Shown: positions 18,083 to 26,112 of the stretch, in pieces | Layout of the letters: every line of letters begins with the position of its first letter | How positions within the stretch are numbered: the stretch's first letter is position 1 | Notes under the pieces: model-generated | Told to the model about the DNA's origin: nothing | The model's input: only the letters and a program-made list of their open reading frames with translations | The model's database searches: none | Translations under genes and position numbers: made by a program | Origin: Opitutia bacterium | Lineage (GTDB): Bacteria > Verrucomicrobiota > Verrucomicrobiia > Opitutales > Opitutaceae | Reading direction: 5' to 3' | Length of the DNA: 40,722 nucleotides | Assembly (NCBI GenBank): GCA_016187925.1 | Contig: JACPIS010000007.1 | Coordinates: 1-40,722 of the forward strand

Positions 18083-18267
18083 GGCTCGACGCAAGGTCGA
18101 GCCCTACGACATCCGTGGCGGGCGGATTATCCGGTAGGGCGAACCCTCCGGGTGAGCCGCGAGCTTCGGCTCGGTGGGGACGCCTCGCCCTGCGCAAACC
18201 GGCTCTCCTTGTAGGGCCTGATCTTGAGTCAGACCTGCCGGCTCGACGCAAGATCGTGCCCTACGAC
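18083..18267. repeat. Cluster of three GTAGGGC-ended palindromic elements
   Basis: The convergent gap between hutI and the maoC gene contains: (a) a hairpin GGCTCGAC-GCAAG-GTCGAGCC at 18083-18103; (b) an element with AGGGCGA (18136-18142) and TCGCCCT (18185-18191) as inverted ends, and an inner CGAGC-TTCG-GCTCG hairpin; (c) an element with GTAGGGC (18211-18217) and GCCCTAC (18258-18264) as inverted ends. The 28-bp stretches 18083-18110 and 18240-18267 match at 26 positions as direct repeats. The end sequences are related to the element at 10052-10174. There is no gene in 18048-18308. Confidence 0.75.
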
Positions 18268-18308
18268 CCAGCCTTTGCCACGGCGGACCCGATCGGGCCA
18301 AGCTGCCG

Positions 18309-18833
18309 TCAGTAGCCCGCGGCCCCGTAAGGCCCCTGACCCCGGCCATAGATCAGGATCATGCGCTCGAAGGTGCAGACCAGCCGGCCGTCATGCGTCT
18401 TGGCGGTCGTGCGCACATGGATGATGCCCTGCCCCGGCCGCGACTTGGACTCGCGTTTCTCCAGCACGGTGGACTCGGCGTAGACCGTGTCGCCTGCGCG
18501 AACCGGTTCGTGGAATTTCACGTTCTTCCAAGCAAGATTGGCCACGATCTTCGAGAAAGTCTTCGTCATCATGCCGGTCAGCACCGCCAGGACGTGCAGT
18601 GGATTAATGGGAAGCGGCCCACCTGCTGTATGGGCATGGAAATCAAAATCCGTGAGCGCGGGCGATTGATCGAGCGCGCGCAACGTGTGCGTCATGCTTT
18701 CTTCGGCCGTAAATGTCTTTCCCGGACGGTGCTCGTAGGTTTCGCCGACTTCCACATCCTCGAAGAACAGGCCCATGCGTTCGAGAAAGACTCCCGGCGC
18801 TACTTCGATGTGCGAGGCGTGCTTGTTGTTCAT
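18309..18833 (-). CDS. MaoC-like hydratase (first of two)
   Basis: A 174-residue single hot-dog domain protein of the MaoC/(R)-specific enoyl-CoA hydratase group. LFFEDVEVGETYEHRPGKTF is the typical N-terminal strand and GDTVYAESTVLEKRESKSRPG plus GIIHVRTTAKTHDGRLV the later strands. The hydratase helix has PLPINPLHVLAVLTGM in place of the canonical GD.NP.H segment: the NPLH portion is kept, the usual acidic residue is not obvious. Members hydrate 2-enoyl-CoA thioesters; this subgroup resembles mesaconyl-CoA or itaconyl-CoA hydratases. It is the last gene of the citE-maoC-maoC operon, four bases after its neighbour, so the two hot-dog proteins may form a heterodimer. Confidence 0.82.
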   Translation of the reverse strand: MNNKHASHIEVAPGVFLERMGLFFEDVEVGETYEHRPGKTFTAEESMTHTLRALDQSPALTDFDFHAHTAGGPLPINPLHVLAVLTGMMTKTFSKIVANLAWKNVKFHEPVRAGDTVYAESTVLEKRESKSRPGQGIIHVRTTAKTHDGRLVCTFERMILIYGRGQGPYGAAGY

Positions 18834-18837
18834 GGGC

Positions 18838-19359
18838 TCAATAATTCAACCGGGTGAAATCATCCTGCCCCGCACGCGCGATGAGCACGTCGTAGACGAG
18901 GGTGGCGACCGTCTCGTCGCGCTGGTTGACACCGAGCGTGCGGACCTTGAGCCGGCCGGCCTTGGGCGCCTCGGGCGCGTCGGCTTTCTCGAGGATTTCC
19001 GACTCGGCGTAGACCGTGTCGCCACCGAACATCGGCTTGGAGAGTGTGATCTCGTCGAAGCCGAGCAGGCGCACGCGCTTCGCGAAGGTTTTCCAACTCA
19101 TGCCCAGCACGACCTTGGTGGTGAGCGTGGAATCCATCAGGCATTTCTTCCACTCGCCGTGTGCGGCGAACTGCTCGTCGAAGTGCAGCATCTGCTGGTT
19201 GAGCGTGTCGAGGCACTCGTCGCGGCTGTCCTGCTGCGAGAGCGTGAGGCCCGGGCGGTGCTTGAACCGCTGACCGACGGCGAACTGCTCGAAATCGAGC
19301 CCGAAGCGCTCGCGGTAGCGTTGCTCGCCGGTTTGGACGTAGGCGGTGAAGGAGCTCAT
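18838..19359 (-). CDS. MaoC-like hydratase (second of two)
   Basis: A 173-residue hot-dog protein beginning MSSFTAYVQTGEQRYRERFG. FEQFAVGQRFKHRPGLTLSQQD and the late GDTVYAESEILEKAD and GRLKVRTLGVNQRDETVATLVYDVLI are MaoC-type. The central helix has little of the canonical D.NP.H catalytic signature, so this protein may be the non-catalytic partner of the downstream MaoC protein. The gene lies seven bases after citE and four bases before the other maoC gene. Pairs of MaoC genes with a CitE-type lyase occur in routes for methylmalyl-, mesaconyl- or citramalyl-CoA; which one applies here cannot be told. Confidence 0.8.
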   Translation of the reverse strand: MSSFTAYVQTGEQRYRERFGLDFEQFAVGQRFKHRPGLTLSQQDSRDECLDTLNQQMLHFDEQFAAHGEWKKCLMDSTLTTKVVLGMSWKTFAKRVRLLGFDEITLSKPMFGGDTVYAESEILEKADAPEAPKAGRLKVRTLGVNQRDETVATLVYDVLIARAGQDDFTRLNY

Positions 19360-19366
19360 CGGTGAA

Positions 19367-20209
19367 TCATTGGTCCGCGCGCCGCAGCACGCCTTGGGCG
19401 GAGCGATACATCGGCACGTCGATCATCTGGCCGTCGATGTTGGCGACATGGCCGCCGGCCGCCTCGAAGGCCGTGACGATGCGCCGCGCCCGCTCGACCT
19501 GCGCCGCCGCCGGGCGAAAAGCCGCTTTGATCGCAGCGCACTGCTTGGGATGGATGGCGAGTTTGCCGACGAACCCGAGTGCCCGCACGCGGGCGCATTC
19601 CGCCTCGAGCCCAGTTGCATCCTCCAACTCGATGAAAGGCTGGTCGAGCGACGCGACGCCGGCGGCAGCGCAGGCGTGCACGACCTTGGTCCGCGGCCAG
19701 AGCAGGGCATCCCACGTCGGTTCGCCGCCGGTTTCGGCCGACAGGTCGAAGCCCCCGAAGGCCAGTGCGACCGTATGCGGCGCGGCGGCAATCGTGGCGC
19801 AGTGCCGCACGCCGAGCACTGTTTCGATCAGACTGAGAAACCGCACTGTCTGGGGCAGTCGCGTGGCCGCGTAGCGCACCTCGTCGGCCGACTCGACCTT
19901 GGGCAGCACGAGCAGGTCGGGCGCGATCCCGGCCGCAACGATGGCGTCGAGGTCGCGTTTGCCGGTCTCGGTGCGCGGATTGTTGATGCGCAGGGCGCTC
20001 ACGAACGGCGCGGCGCCCACGCGGCCGTGCTGCCTGAGCCACGCCACGACCTCGCCGCGCACCCGCTCCTTGTCCGGCACCGGCACGGCGTCCTCCAGAT
20101 CGACGATGACTCCGTCGGCGTCGCTCGCCGCCGCCTTGGCAAAGCGCTCGGGGCGCGAGCCGGGGGTAAAAAGCAGCGCGGCCAGCCGGAGGGACGGGGT
20201 GCGGGGCAT
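19367..20209 (-). CDS. HpcH/HpaI aldolase, CitE-like acyl-CoA lyase
   Basis: A 280-residue TIM-barrel lyase of the citrate lyase beta-subunit-like family. LFTPGSRPERFAKA, DADGVIVDLEDAVP (about residues 30-44), LRINNPRTE, LVLPKVES, the Mg-binding glutamate Glu129 in SLIET and AFGGFDLSAETG are all present. Stand-alone CitE-like enzymes cleave or form malyl-CoA, beta-methylmalyl-CoA or citramalyl-CoA; a citrate-lyase role is unlikely because no alpha or gamma subunit gene is adjacent. The ATG at 20209 is preceded by GAGGG; a TTG at 20224 is less likely. First gene of an operon with two maoC genes, divergent from gltB. Confidence 0.88.
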   Translation of the reverse strand: MPRTPSLRLAALLFTPGSRPERFAKAAASDADGVIVDLEDAVPVPDKERVRGEVVAWLRQHGRVGAAPFVSALRINNPRTETGKRDLDAIVAAGIAPDLLVLPKVESADEVRYAATRLPQTVRFLSLIETVLGVRHCATIAAAPHTVALAFGGFDLSAETGGEPTWDALLWPRTKVVHACAAAGVASLDQPFIELEDATGLEAECARVRALGFVGKLAIHPKQCAAIKAAFRPAAAQVERARRIVTAFEAAGGHVANIDGQMIDVPMYRSAQGVLRRADQ

Positions 20210-20320
20210 GTTGCCCTCACTCAAAGGCTTTTCGTCCGCAGTGAAACCAAAAACGCGTTTCGGGGCCGCGCGGGCAAGTCGGGCTTATACACGCATTATG
20301 TCATTCCTTATGATGGAAGG

Positions 20321-20336
20321 GGGCACGGGAGGTGCT
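20321..20336 (+). promoter_or_regulatory. Sigma-54-like promoter motif upstream of gltB
   Basis: GGGCACG, four bases, GTGCT matches the -24/-12 consensus TGGCACG-N4-TTGCW at 9 of 11 fixed positions, including the invariant GG and GC with correct spacing. Initiation about 12 bases after the GC would give a leader of only a few bases before the ATG at 20353. A nitrogen-controlled glutamate synthase promoter is plausible, but GC-rich sequence makes chance matches common. Confidence 0.4.
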
Positions 20337-20352
20337 CAATAATCAGGTTGCT

Positions 20353-23300
20353 ATGAGCCAATCCGTATCCTCTTCGCCCCTCTACGATCCCGCCAATGAG
20401 CACGATGCCTGTGGTGTCGGTTTCATTGCGCGCCCGGACGGCATGCGCACGCACGAAGTCCTGAAGCACGCCCTCACCGCGCTCAAAAACCTGGCTCACC
20501 GCGGTGCCATTGACGCCGACTCCAGCACCGGCGACGGCGCGGGCGTCATGACCCAGCTGCCCTACGAGCTGCTCCGCTCCCATCTCGAAGCCGCCAAGAT
20601 CAGCGTCATCCCGCGCGACCGCGACCTCGGTGTCGGCATGTTTTTCTTCCCCCGCGAAAGCGACCTCGCCCAGGCCCAGATCAAGAAGATCGTGATCGAG
20701 GCCGTGAAGGAGGAGGGCCTCGGCTTCGTCGCCTGGCGCGACGTGCCGACCGACTATTCCATCCTCGGCCGCAAGGCCGCCGACACGCGGCCCGCCGTCG
20801 TGCAGGCCATCGTGGCCCGCATGGACGACGCCAGCGACGACGAGTTCGAGCGCCGCCTCTACCTCGCCCAGAAGGTCGCCGAACGCCGCGCCGGCGAGGC
20901 CCGGCTCGACGGCTTCTACGTGTGCAGCTTCTCCTCGCGCACCATCGTCTACAAGGGCCTGCTCAACGCGCCCGAGGTCCGCCGCTTCTTCCCCGACCTC
21001 CGCGATCCGCGCTACCGCACGGCCTTCGCCATCTTCCACCAGCGCTACTCGACCAACACTTTCCCGACGTGGCACCTCGCGCAACCCTTCCGGTTGCTCG
21101 CGCACAACGGCGAGATCAACACCATCCGCGGCAACCGCGTGCGCATGCACGCCCGCGAGCGTTCGATGGCCGGCGGCGTCTGGGGCGGCCGCTTCAGCGA
21201 TCTCCACCCGATCGTCCAGCCGGGCATGTCCGACTCGGCGAGCTTCGACAACGTCCTGCAGGTCCTGACCCTCGGCGGCCGCTCGGCGCTGCACAGCATG
21301 ATGATGATGGCGCCGCTCGCCTGGGAGACCAACCCCCGGCTGAGCGAGCAGGCCCGCGGCTTCTTCCGCTACCACTCCCTGCTCGTCGAACCGTGGGACG
21401 GTCCCGCCGCCCTCGTGTTCAGCGACGGCCGCTACGTCGCCGCCACGCTCGACCGCAACGGCCTGCGCCCCGCCCGCTTCAAGATCTATGAGGACGGCCA
21501 TGTGATGCTCGCCTCCGAGACCGGCCTCGTGCCGGAGCTCACCGCGCCGGTCACCTACTCGGGCCGCCTCGGGCCCGGCCGCATGATCGCCATCGACCTC
21601 GTCGGCGGCCGCGTGATGATGGACGAGGACATCAAGCGCGAGATCGCCGAGGACCCGCAGTACCTCGCGTGGTGCGAGCGCCACATGCTCAACCTGCAAA
21701 AGTTCGCCTCCTCCCGGCCCGAGTCCGAAATCATCGAGCCGCCCGCCACCTACCAGGCGACGTTGCTCCAGCAGCAGCTCGCCCACGGCTACGACCTCGA
21801 GGAGCAGGAACTCATCCTCACCCCGCTGGCCGAGGGCAACGAGCCGACCGGCTCCATGGGTGACGACACCCCGCTCGCCATCCTCTCGCGCCGGCCGAAG
21901 CTTCTTTATTCCTACTTCAAGCAGCTGTTCGCCCAGGTCACGAACCCGCCGATCGACTCCATCCGCGAGAAGTCCGTCATGTCGCTCGGCGCCTCGCTCG
22001 GGCCGCGCGTGTCCCTGTTCGAGACCAAGCCGTCGCCCACCGGTGTGCTGACGCTCGACTCTCCCATCCTGCTCGACCACGAGGTCAAGGCGCTCTCCGC
22101 GGTGCCGTTCTTCCGCAACGCCGTCGTCCGCCTGCCTGTGTTGTTCGAGGTTTCCGCCGGTCCCGACGCGCTCGCCGCGGCGGTGCGCGACCTCGCCTAC
22201 CGCGCCCAAGTCGCAGTCGAGGCCCACGGCGCCAAGATCCTCATCCTCACCGACCGCGGGCTCTCGCCCGACCAGGCCGCCATCCCGATGCTGCTCGCCA
22301 TAGGTGCGGTGCAACACCAGCTCATCCGTGCCGGCTTGCGCATGAAGTGCGACGTGATGGTCGAGACCGCCGAGGTCCGCGAAGTCCACCACATCGCCTG
22401 CGTCATCGGCTACGGCGCCAACGCCGTCAACCCGTACCTCGCGCTCGCCTCGGTCCGTGAACTCGCGACCCAGGGCAAGCTCGCCGCCGGCATCACGCCC
22501 GCGCAAGCCGAGAAGAATTTCCAGAAGTCCATCGAGGCCGGTCTGCTCAAGATCATGGCCCGCATGGGCATCAGTACCCTCGCCAGCTACCGCGGCGCCC
22601 AGGTGTTCGAAGCCATCGGCATCAGCAACAAGGTCGTCGAAGAATGCTTCGGCGGCACACCCTCGCCCATCGGCGGCATCGGCTATCGCCAGATCGCCGA
22701 GGAAGTCCGGCGCCGGCACGAACGAGCCTTCCCGCGCCCGGGCGGCGCCGCCTCCGAGGCGGAGGCCGAGGCCACCGCCGTGCCCGCCACCTCGCTCACC
22801 AACGAAGGCTATTACCGCGTCAACAAGAAGGGTGACGGCGAATACCACGGTTGGAATCCGAAGGTCGTCGCCGGCATGCACAAATTCCTCAAGAGCGGCT
22901 CGCCCGAGGAATACCGCACCTACGCGAACACCGCCGACGAGCACCAGCCCATCACGCTGAAGGACCTGCTCAAAATCCGCTTCCCCGCCGCCGGCCTGCC
23001 CATCGAGGAGGTCGAGCCCATCGAGGACATTCGCCGCCGCTTCACCACGGCCGGCATGTCGCTCGGCGCGCTCTCCCCCGAGGCGCACGAGACGCTCGCC
23101 CTCGCGATGAACCGCATCGGCGGCAATTCCAACTCCGGCGAAGGCGAGAACGGCGACAGCGCCAACTCCGCCATCAAGCAGATCGCCTCGGGCCGCTTCG
23201 GCGTCACCGCCGAGTACCTCGCCAACGCCCGCGAGATCGAGATCAAGATGGCCCAGGGCGCCAAGCCCGGCGAGGGCGGCCAGCTGCCCGGCCACAAGGT

Positions 23301-24948
23301 CTCGCCGCTCATCGCCCGCCTGCGCTTCTCCGTGCCCGGCGTCACGCTCATCTCGCCGCCGCCGCACCACGACATCTATTCCATCGAGGACCTCGCGCAG
23401 CTCATCCTCGACCTCAAGGAGGTCAACCCGCGCGCCAAGGTCTGCGTGAAGCTCGTCTCCTCCTCCGGCATCGGCACCATCGCCGCCGGCGTGGCCAAGG
23501 CCTATGCCGACGTCGTGCTCGTCTCCGGCCATGAGGGCGGCACGGGCGCCTCGCCGCTCGGCTCCATCAAGAACGCGGGCTCCGACTGGGTGCTCGGCCT
23601 CGCCGAGGCGCATCAGGTGCTCATGATGAACGGCCTCCGCAACCGCGTCACGCTCCGCACCGACGGCGGCATGAAGACCGGCCGCGACATCGTCATCGCC
23701 GCCATCCTCGGCGCCGAGGAATTCAACTTCGGCACCGCCGCGCTCATCGCGGCCGGCTGCGCGATGTTCCGCGTCTGCCACCAGAACACCTGCCCCGTCG
23801 GCGTCGCCACCCAGCGCGAGGACCTCCGGGCCAAGTTCCGCGGCAAGCCCGAGAACGTCATCGCCTTCTTCAACGCCGTCGCCGAGGAAGTCCGCCACTA
23901 CCTCGCCCGCCTCGGCGCGCACACGCTCAACGACGTCATCGGCCGCCCCGAGCTGCTCGAGCAGATCGACGACCCGGCGAACCCGAAGACACGTTACATC
24001 AATCTCTCCGGCGTCCTCCACAACGTCGACCCGACCGGCCAGCTCGACCGCATCCACACCCGCGAGCGCAACGAGCGCTTCGGCTCCGAGGGTTCGCTCG
24101 ACGAGCTCATCGTGCAGGAGGCGCGCCACGTCATCGCCGGCCGCGCCGGCCGCTTCAGCGCCAGCTACAAGGTCAAGAACACGAATCGCTGCCTCGGCAC
24201 GCATCTCTCCGGCCAGATCGCCTACCTGCGCGGCAGCCATCATCCGCTCGCCCCGCGCACCGTCGACCTGCGGTTCAACGGCACGGCCGGGCAGAGTTTC
24301 GGCACCTTCCTCGTCGCGGGCGTGCGCATGACGCTCACGGGCGAGGGCAACGACTACGTCGGCAAGGGCATGAGCGGCGGCGAGATCATCATCCGCCCGC
24401 GCAGCGACGAGACGTTCCCCTGGGAGACCAACTGCATCATCGGCAACACCTGCCTCTACGGCGCCACCGGCGGCCTGCTCTTCGCCGCGGGCTGGGCCGG
24501 CGAGCGCTTCGCCGTCCGCAACTCCGGCGCCACCGCCGTCGTCGAGGGCGTGGGCGACCACGGTTGCGAATACATGACGCGCGGCACCGTCGTGGTGCTC
24601 GGCCGCGTCGGCCTCAACTTCGGCGCCGGCATGTCCGGCGGCCTCGCCTTCCTCCACGACGAGCGCGGTGTCGTGCCCGATCGCGTCAATGCCGCCATGA
24701 TCACGCTCGAGCGCCTCTCCGACGCCGGCGAGATCGAGGCGCTGCGGCAGCTCGTCTCGGCCCACGCCGAGGCGACCGCCAGCCCGCACGCCCAGCGCTT
24801 GCTCGCCGACTGGAGCGCCACCGTGGCGAAGTTCTGGAAGGTGATTCCGAAGCCGCCCGTCGCGGACGTGCCCAAGCCGCTCTACAAGTACGAGCCGGTG
24901 ACCGCGCCCGAGACGGTCTCTCCGAATCGCGAGGCTATTCTGTCATAA
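20353..24948 (+). CDS. gltB: Glutamate synthase large subunit
   Basis: A 1531-residue iron-sulfur flavoprotein making two glutamates from glutamine and 2-oxoglutarate. After a 19-residue propeptide, Cys20 in HDACGVGF would become the N-terminal nucleophile of the class II amidotransferase domain (to about 430). A central domain follows, then the FMN-binding synthase domain (about 810-1200; GMSLGALSPEAHETLA, then GGNSNSGEGEN), then the GXGXG beta-helix domain to about 1480. The [3Fe-4S] ligands are Cys1136, Cys1142 and Cys1147 in CAMFRVCHQNTCPVG. No gltD small subunit is adjacent, so either it is encoded elsewhere or the enzyme is ferredoxin-dependent; the length suits either. The ATG at 20353 is chosen by the propeptide length; a GTG at 20332 would add seven residues. 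An antisense frame covering nearly the entire gene is a codon-bias shadow. Confidence 0.96.
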   Translation: MSQSVSSSPLYDPANEHDACGVGFIARPDGMRTHEVLKHALTALKNLAHRGAIDADSSTGDGAGVMTQLPYELLRSHLEAAKISVIPRDRDLGVGMFFFPRESDLAQAQIKKIVIEAVKEEGLGFVAWRDVPTDYSILGRKAADTRPAVVQAIVARMDDASDDEFERRLYLAQKVAERRAGEARLDGFYVCSFSSRTIVYKGLLNAPEVRRFFPDLRDPRYRTAFAIFHQRYSTNTFPTWHLAQPFRLLAHNGEINTIRGNRVRMHARERSMAGGVWGGRFSDLHPIVQPGMSDSASFDNVLQVLTLGGRSALHSMMMMAPLAWETNPRLSEQARGFFRYHSLLVEPWDGPAALVFSDGRYVAATLDRNGLRPARFKIYEDGHVMLASETGLVPELTAPVTYSGRLGPGRMIAIDLVGGRVMMDEDIKREIAEDPQYLAWCERHMLNLQKFASSRPESEIIEPPATYQATLLQQQLAHGYDLEEQELILTPLAEGNEPTGSMGDDTPLAILSRRPKLLYSYFKQLFAQVTNPPIDSIREKSVMSLGASLGPRVSLFETKPSPTGVLTLDSPILLDHEVKALSAVPFFRNAVVRLPVLFEVSAGPDALAAAVRDLAYRAQVAVEAHGAKILILTDRGLSPDQAAIPMLLAIGAVQHQLIRAGLRMKCDVMVETAEVREVHHIACVIGYGANAVNPYLALASVRELATQGKLAAGITPAQAEKNFQKSIEAGLLKIMARMGISTLASYRGAQVFEAIGISNKVVEECFGGTPSPIGGIGYRQIAEEVRRRHERAFPRPGGAASEAEAEATAVPATSLTNEGYYRVNKKGDGEYHGWNPKVVAGMHKFLKSGSPEEYRTYANTADEHQPITLKDLLKIRFPAAGLPIEEVEPIEDIRRRFTTAGMSLGALSPEAHETLALAMNRIGGNSNSGEGENGDSANSAIKQIASGRFGVTAEYLANAREIEIKMAQGAKPGEGGQLPGHKVSPLIARLRFSVPGVTLISPPPHHDIYSIEDLAQLILDLKEVNPRAKVCVKLVSSSGIGTIAAGVAKAYADVVLVSGHEGGTGASPLGSIKNAGSDWVLGLAEAHQVLMMNGLRNRVTLRTDGGMKTGRDIVIAAILGAEEFNFGTAALIAAGCAMFRVCHQNTCPVGVATQREDLRAKFRGKPENVIAFFNAVAEEVRHYLARLGAHTLNDVIGRPELLEQIDDPANPKTRYINLSGVLHNVDPTGQLDRIHTRERNERFGSEGSLDELIVQEARHVIAGRAGRFSASYKVKNTNRCLGTHLSGQIAYLRGSHHPLAPRTVDLRFNGTAGQSFGTFLVAGVRMTLTGEGNDYVGKGMSGGEIIIRPRSDETFPWETNCIIGNTCLYGATGGLLFAAGWAGERFAVRNSGATAVVEGVGDHGCEYMTRGTVVVLGRVGLNFGAGMSGGLAFLHDERGVVPDRVNAAMITLERLSDAGEIEALRQLVSAHAEATASPHAQRLLADWSATVAKFWKVIPKPPVADVPKPLYKYEPVTAPETVSPNREAILS

Positions 24949-24983
24949 ACCTCCAGTTGGTTTGTGGCCTGCTAAGGCTAGGC

Positions 24984-25008
24984 GCGGACGGCCCCACTCC
25001 CCGTCCGC
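24984..25008 (+). other. Hairpin between gltB and the porin gene
   Basis: GCGGACGG and CCGTCCGC form an 8-bp perfect stem around a 9-base loop. There is no T tract. It may attenuate or process a gltB-porin transcript, or sit in the porin leader. Confidence 0.45.
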
Positions 25009-25033
25009 CAACCTACTAGCAACCACCACCAAC

Positions 25034-25771
25034 ATGAGAAAAACCCTGCTTGCGACCGGCGCGCTTCTGCTCGCCTCCCTCCTCCACGCGGAAGACGCCA
25101 AGTCCTCCTACGCCATCACCACGGATTTCACGTATGCCTCGGAATACATCTTCCGCGGTGTCGAGCAGCAGGACCAAGCCTTCCAGCCCTCGGTCACTTT
25201 CACCAAGGACACGCTGTCCCTGGGTGTCTGGACCAGCCAGGCGATCACCAACAAAAACCTCGTCTGGGCCGAAGGCAGTGAAATCGATCTCTGGGGCGGC
25301 TACGGCATCCCGTTCGCGGAGAAATACACCTTCACCGTCGGCGGCACCTACTACCTGTATCCGTCGGCCCGCGCCTCCCTCGGCGAACCGGATAGCACCT
25401 ACGAGCTGAGCGCCGGCGTCTCCGGTCCCGTCGGCCCGCTGACCGGCACGGCGACGTACTTCCACGACTTCAAGCTCAAGGCGAACACCTTCGAGTTCAC
25501 CCTGGCCTACAGCGTACCGCTGACGGACAAGAACTCGACGTTCGATCTCAGCGCCGTCTACGGCTTCAACAACATCACCGATGGCAACGGCGATCTGCCC
25601 GGCACGGGCGGTGTCGACTACCGCTACTACTGCCTGCACGCCGTCTACGGCTACAAGCTGACGCCCGCCGCCACCCTCAAGGTCGGTCTGCACTTCTCGG
25701 ACGTCTCCAAGCTGCCCGGCGCCCCCGGTGCGAACACCGTCCTGACCGTCGGCATCACGACCGGCCTGTAA
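25034..25771 (+). CDS. TorF-family putative porin (outer membrane beta barrel)
   Basis: A 245-residue outer-membrane protein with signal peptide MRKTLLATGALLLASLLHAED. The mature start TDFTYASEYIFRGVEQQDQAFQPSV is the hallmark of the Gcw_chp/TorF family. Alternating hydrophobic strands continue throughout (for example YTFTVGGTYYLYPS, LKVGLHFSDVS), and the protein ends in VLTVGITTGL, a typical barrel-closing strand. Members are presumed small-solute porins; none of the substrate data can be read from sequence. It follows gltB by 85 bases on the same strand, so shared nitrogen-related control is possible. The ATG at 25034 gives a proper signal peptide; the upstream extension has none. A strong terminator follows. 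Confidence 0.87.
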   Translation: MRKTLLATGALLLASLLHAEDAKSSYAITTDFTYASEYIFRGVEQQDQAFQPSVTFTKDTLSLGVWTSQAITNKNLVWAEGSEIDLWGGYGIPFAEKYTFTVGGTYYLYPSARASLGEPDSTYELSAGVSGPVGPLTGTATYFHDFKLKANTFEFTLAYSVPLTDKNSTFDLSAVYGFNNITDGNGDLPGTGGVDYRYYCLHAVYGYKLTPAATLKVGLHFSDVSKLPGAPGANTVLTVGITTGL

Positions 25772-25792
25772 GCCAGCTCGAGTAAATTCGCG

Positions 25793-25831
25793 AAGCCGGC
25801 CCACCGCACGGTGAGCCGGCTTTTGTTTTTT
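25793..25831 (+). terminator. Rho-independent terminator after the porin gene
   Basis: AAGCCGGC pairs with GCCGGCTT, and an inner CACC/GGTG extends the stem. It is followed by TTTTGTTTTTT. It ends the gltB-porin unit. Confidence 0.93.
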
Positions 25832-26112
25832 GCCCGCCCACCGCAGGTGCCGTTGCCAAGCGGAGCGTGGTACGGCACCGCTCGCGATTGCCGGGGCAGG
25901 CCTGCCTCGGTGATGAAGTGCGGCACCGCCACCCACCGCCATACGCTGTCAGGCGCTGGTCTGTGAAGCCGATCCGCATCGACTTCACCCTGTTGGGAGT
26001 GTCCAACTCCAACAACACTGTTTGTCCGCCGTCGCGCTGCCGGGCCCGTCGTCTGGAATGTTTATAACATCGCCATCATCACCAGACGATGCGGTCTTGG
26101 TCGATCATCACC
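25832..26112. other. Convergent gap with small inverted repeats
   Basis: Between the porin terminator and the 3' end of the GH66 gene no coding sequence is seen. Two inverted repeats are visible: an imperfect GTTGGGAGT / AACTCCAAC around 25991-26013, and an exact 8-bp pair TCGTCTGG (26049-26056) and CCAGACGA (26082-26089) 25 bases apart. The latter could help end the minus-strand transcript. Neither resembles a known site. Confidence 0.45.

Noticed and set aside
20298-20342. Possible 14-codon leader peptide before gltB
   Set aside because: It has no run of regulatory codons and no attenuator structure, and it overlaps the sigma-54-like motif, so it would not be transcribed from that promoter.
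20308-24789. A 1493-residue open frame on the minus strand
   Set aside because: It lies wholly antisense to gltB, which has every domain and cofactor motif. Its Gly/Ala/Val/Asp/Glu-rich composition is what high-GC third positions create on the opposite strand.
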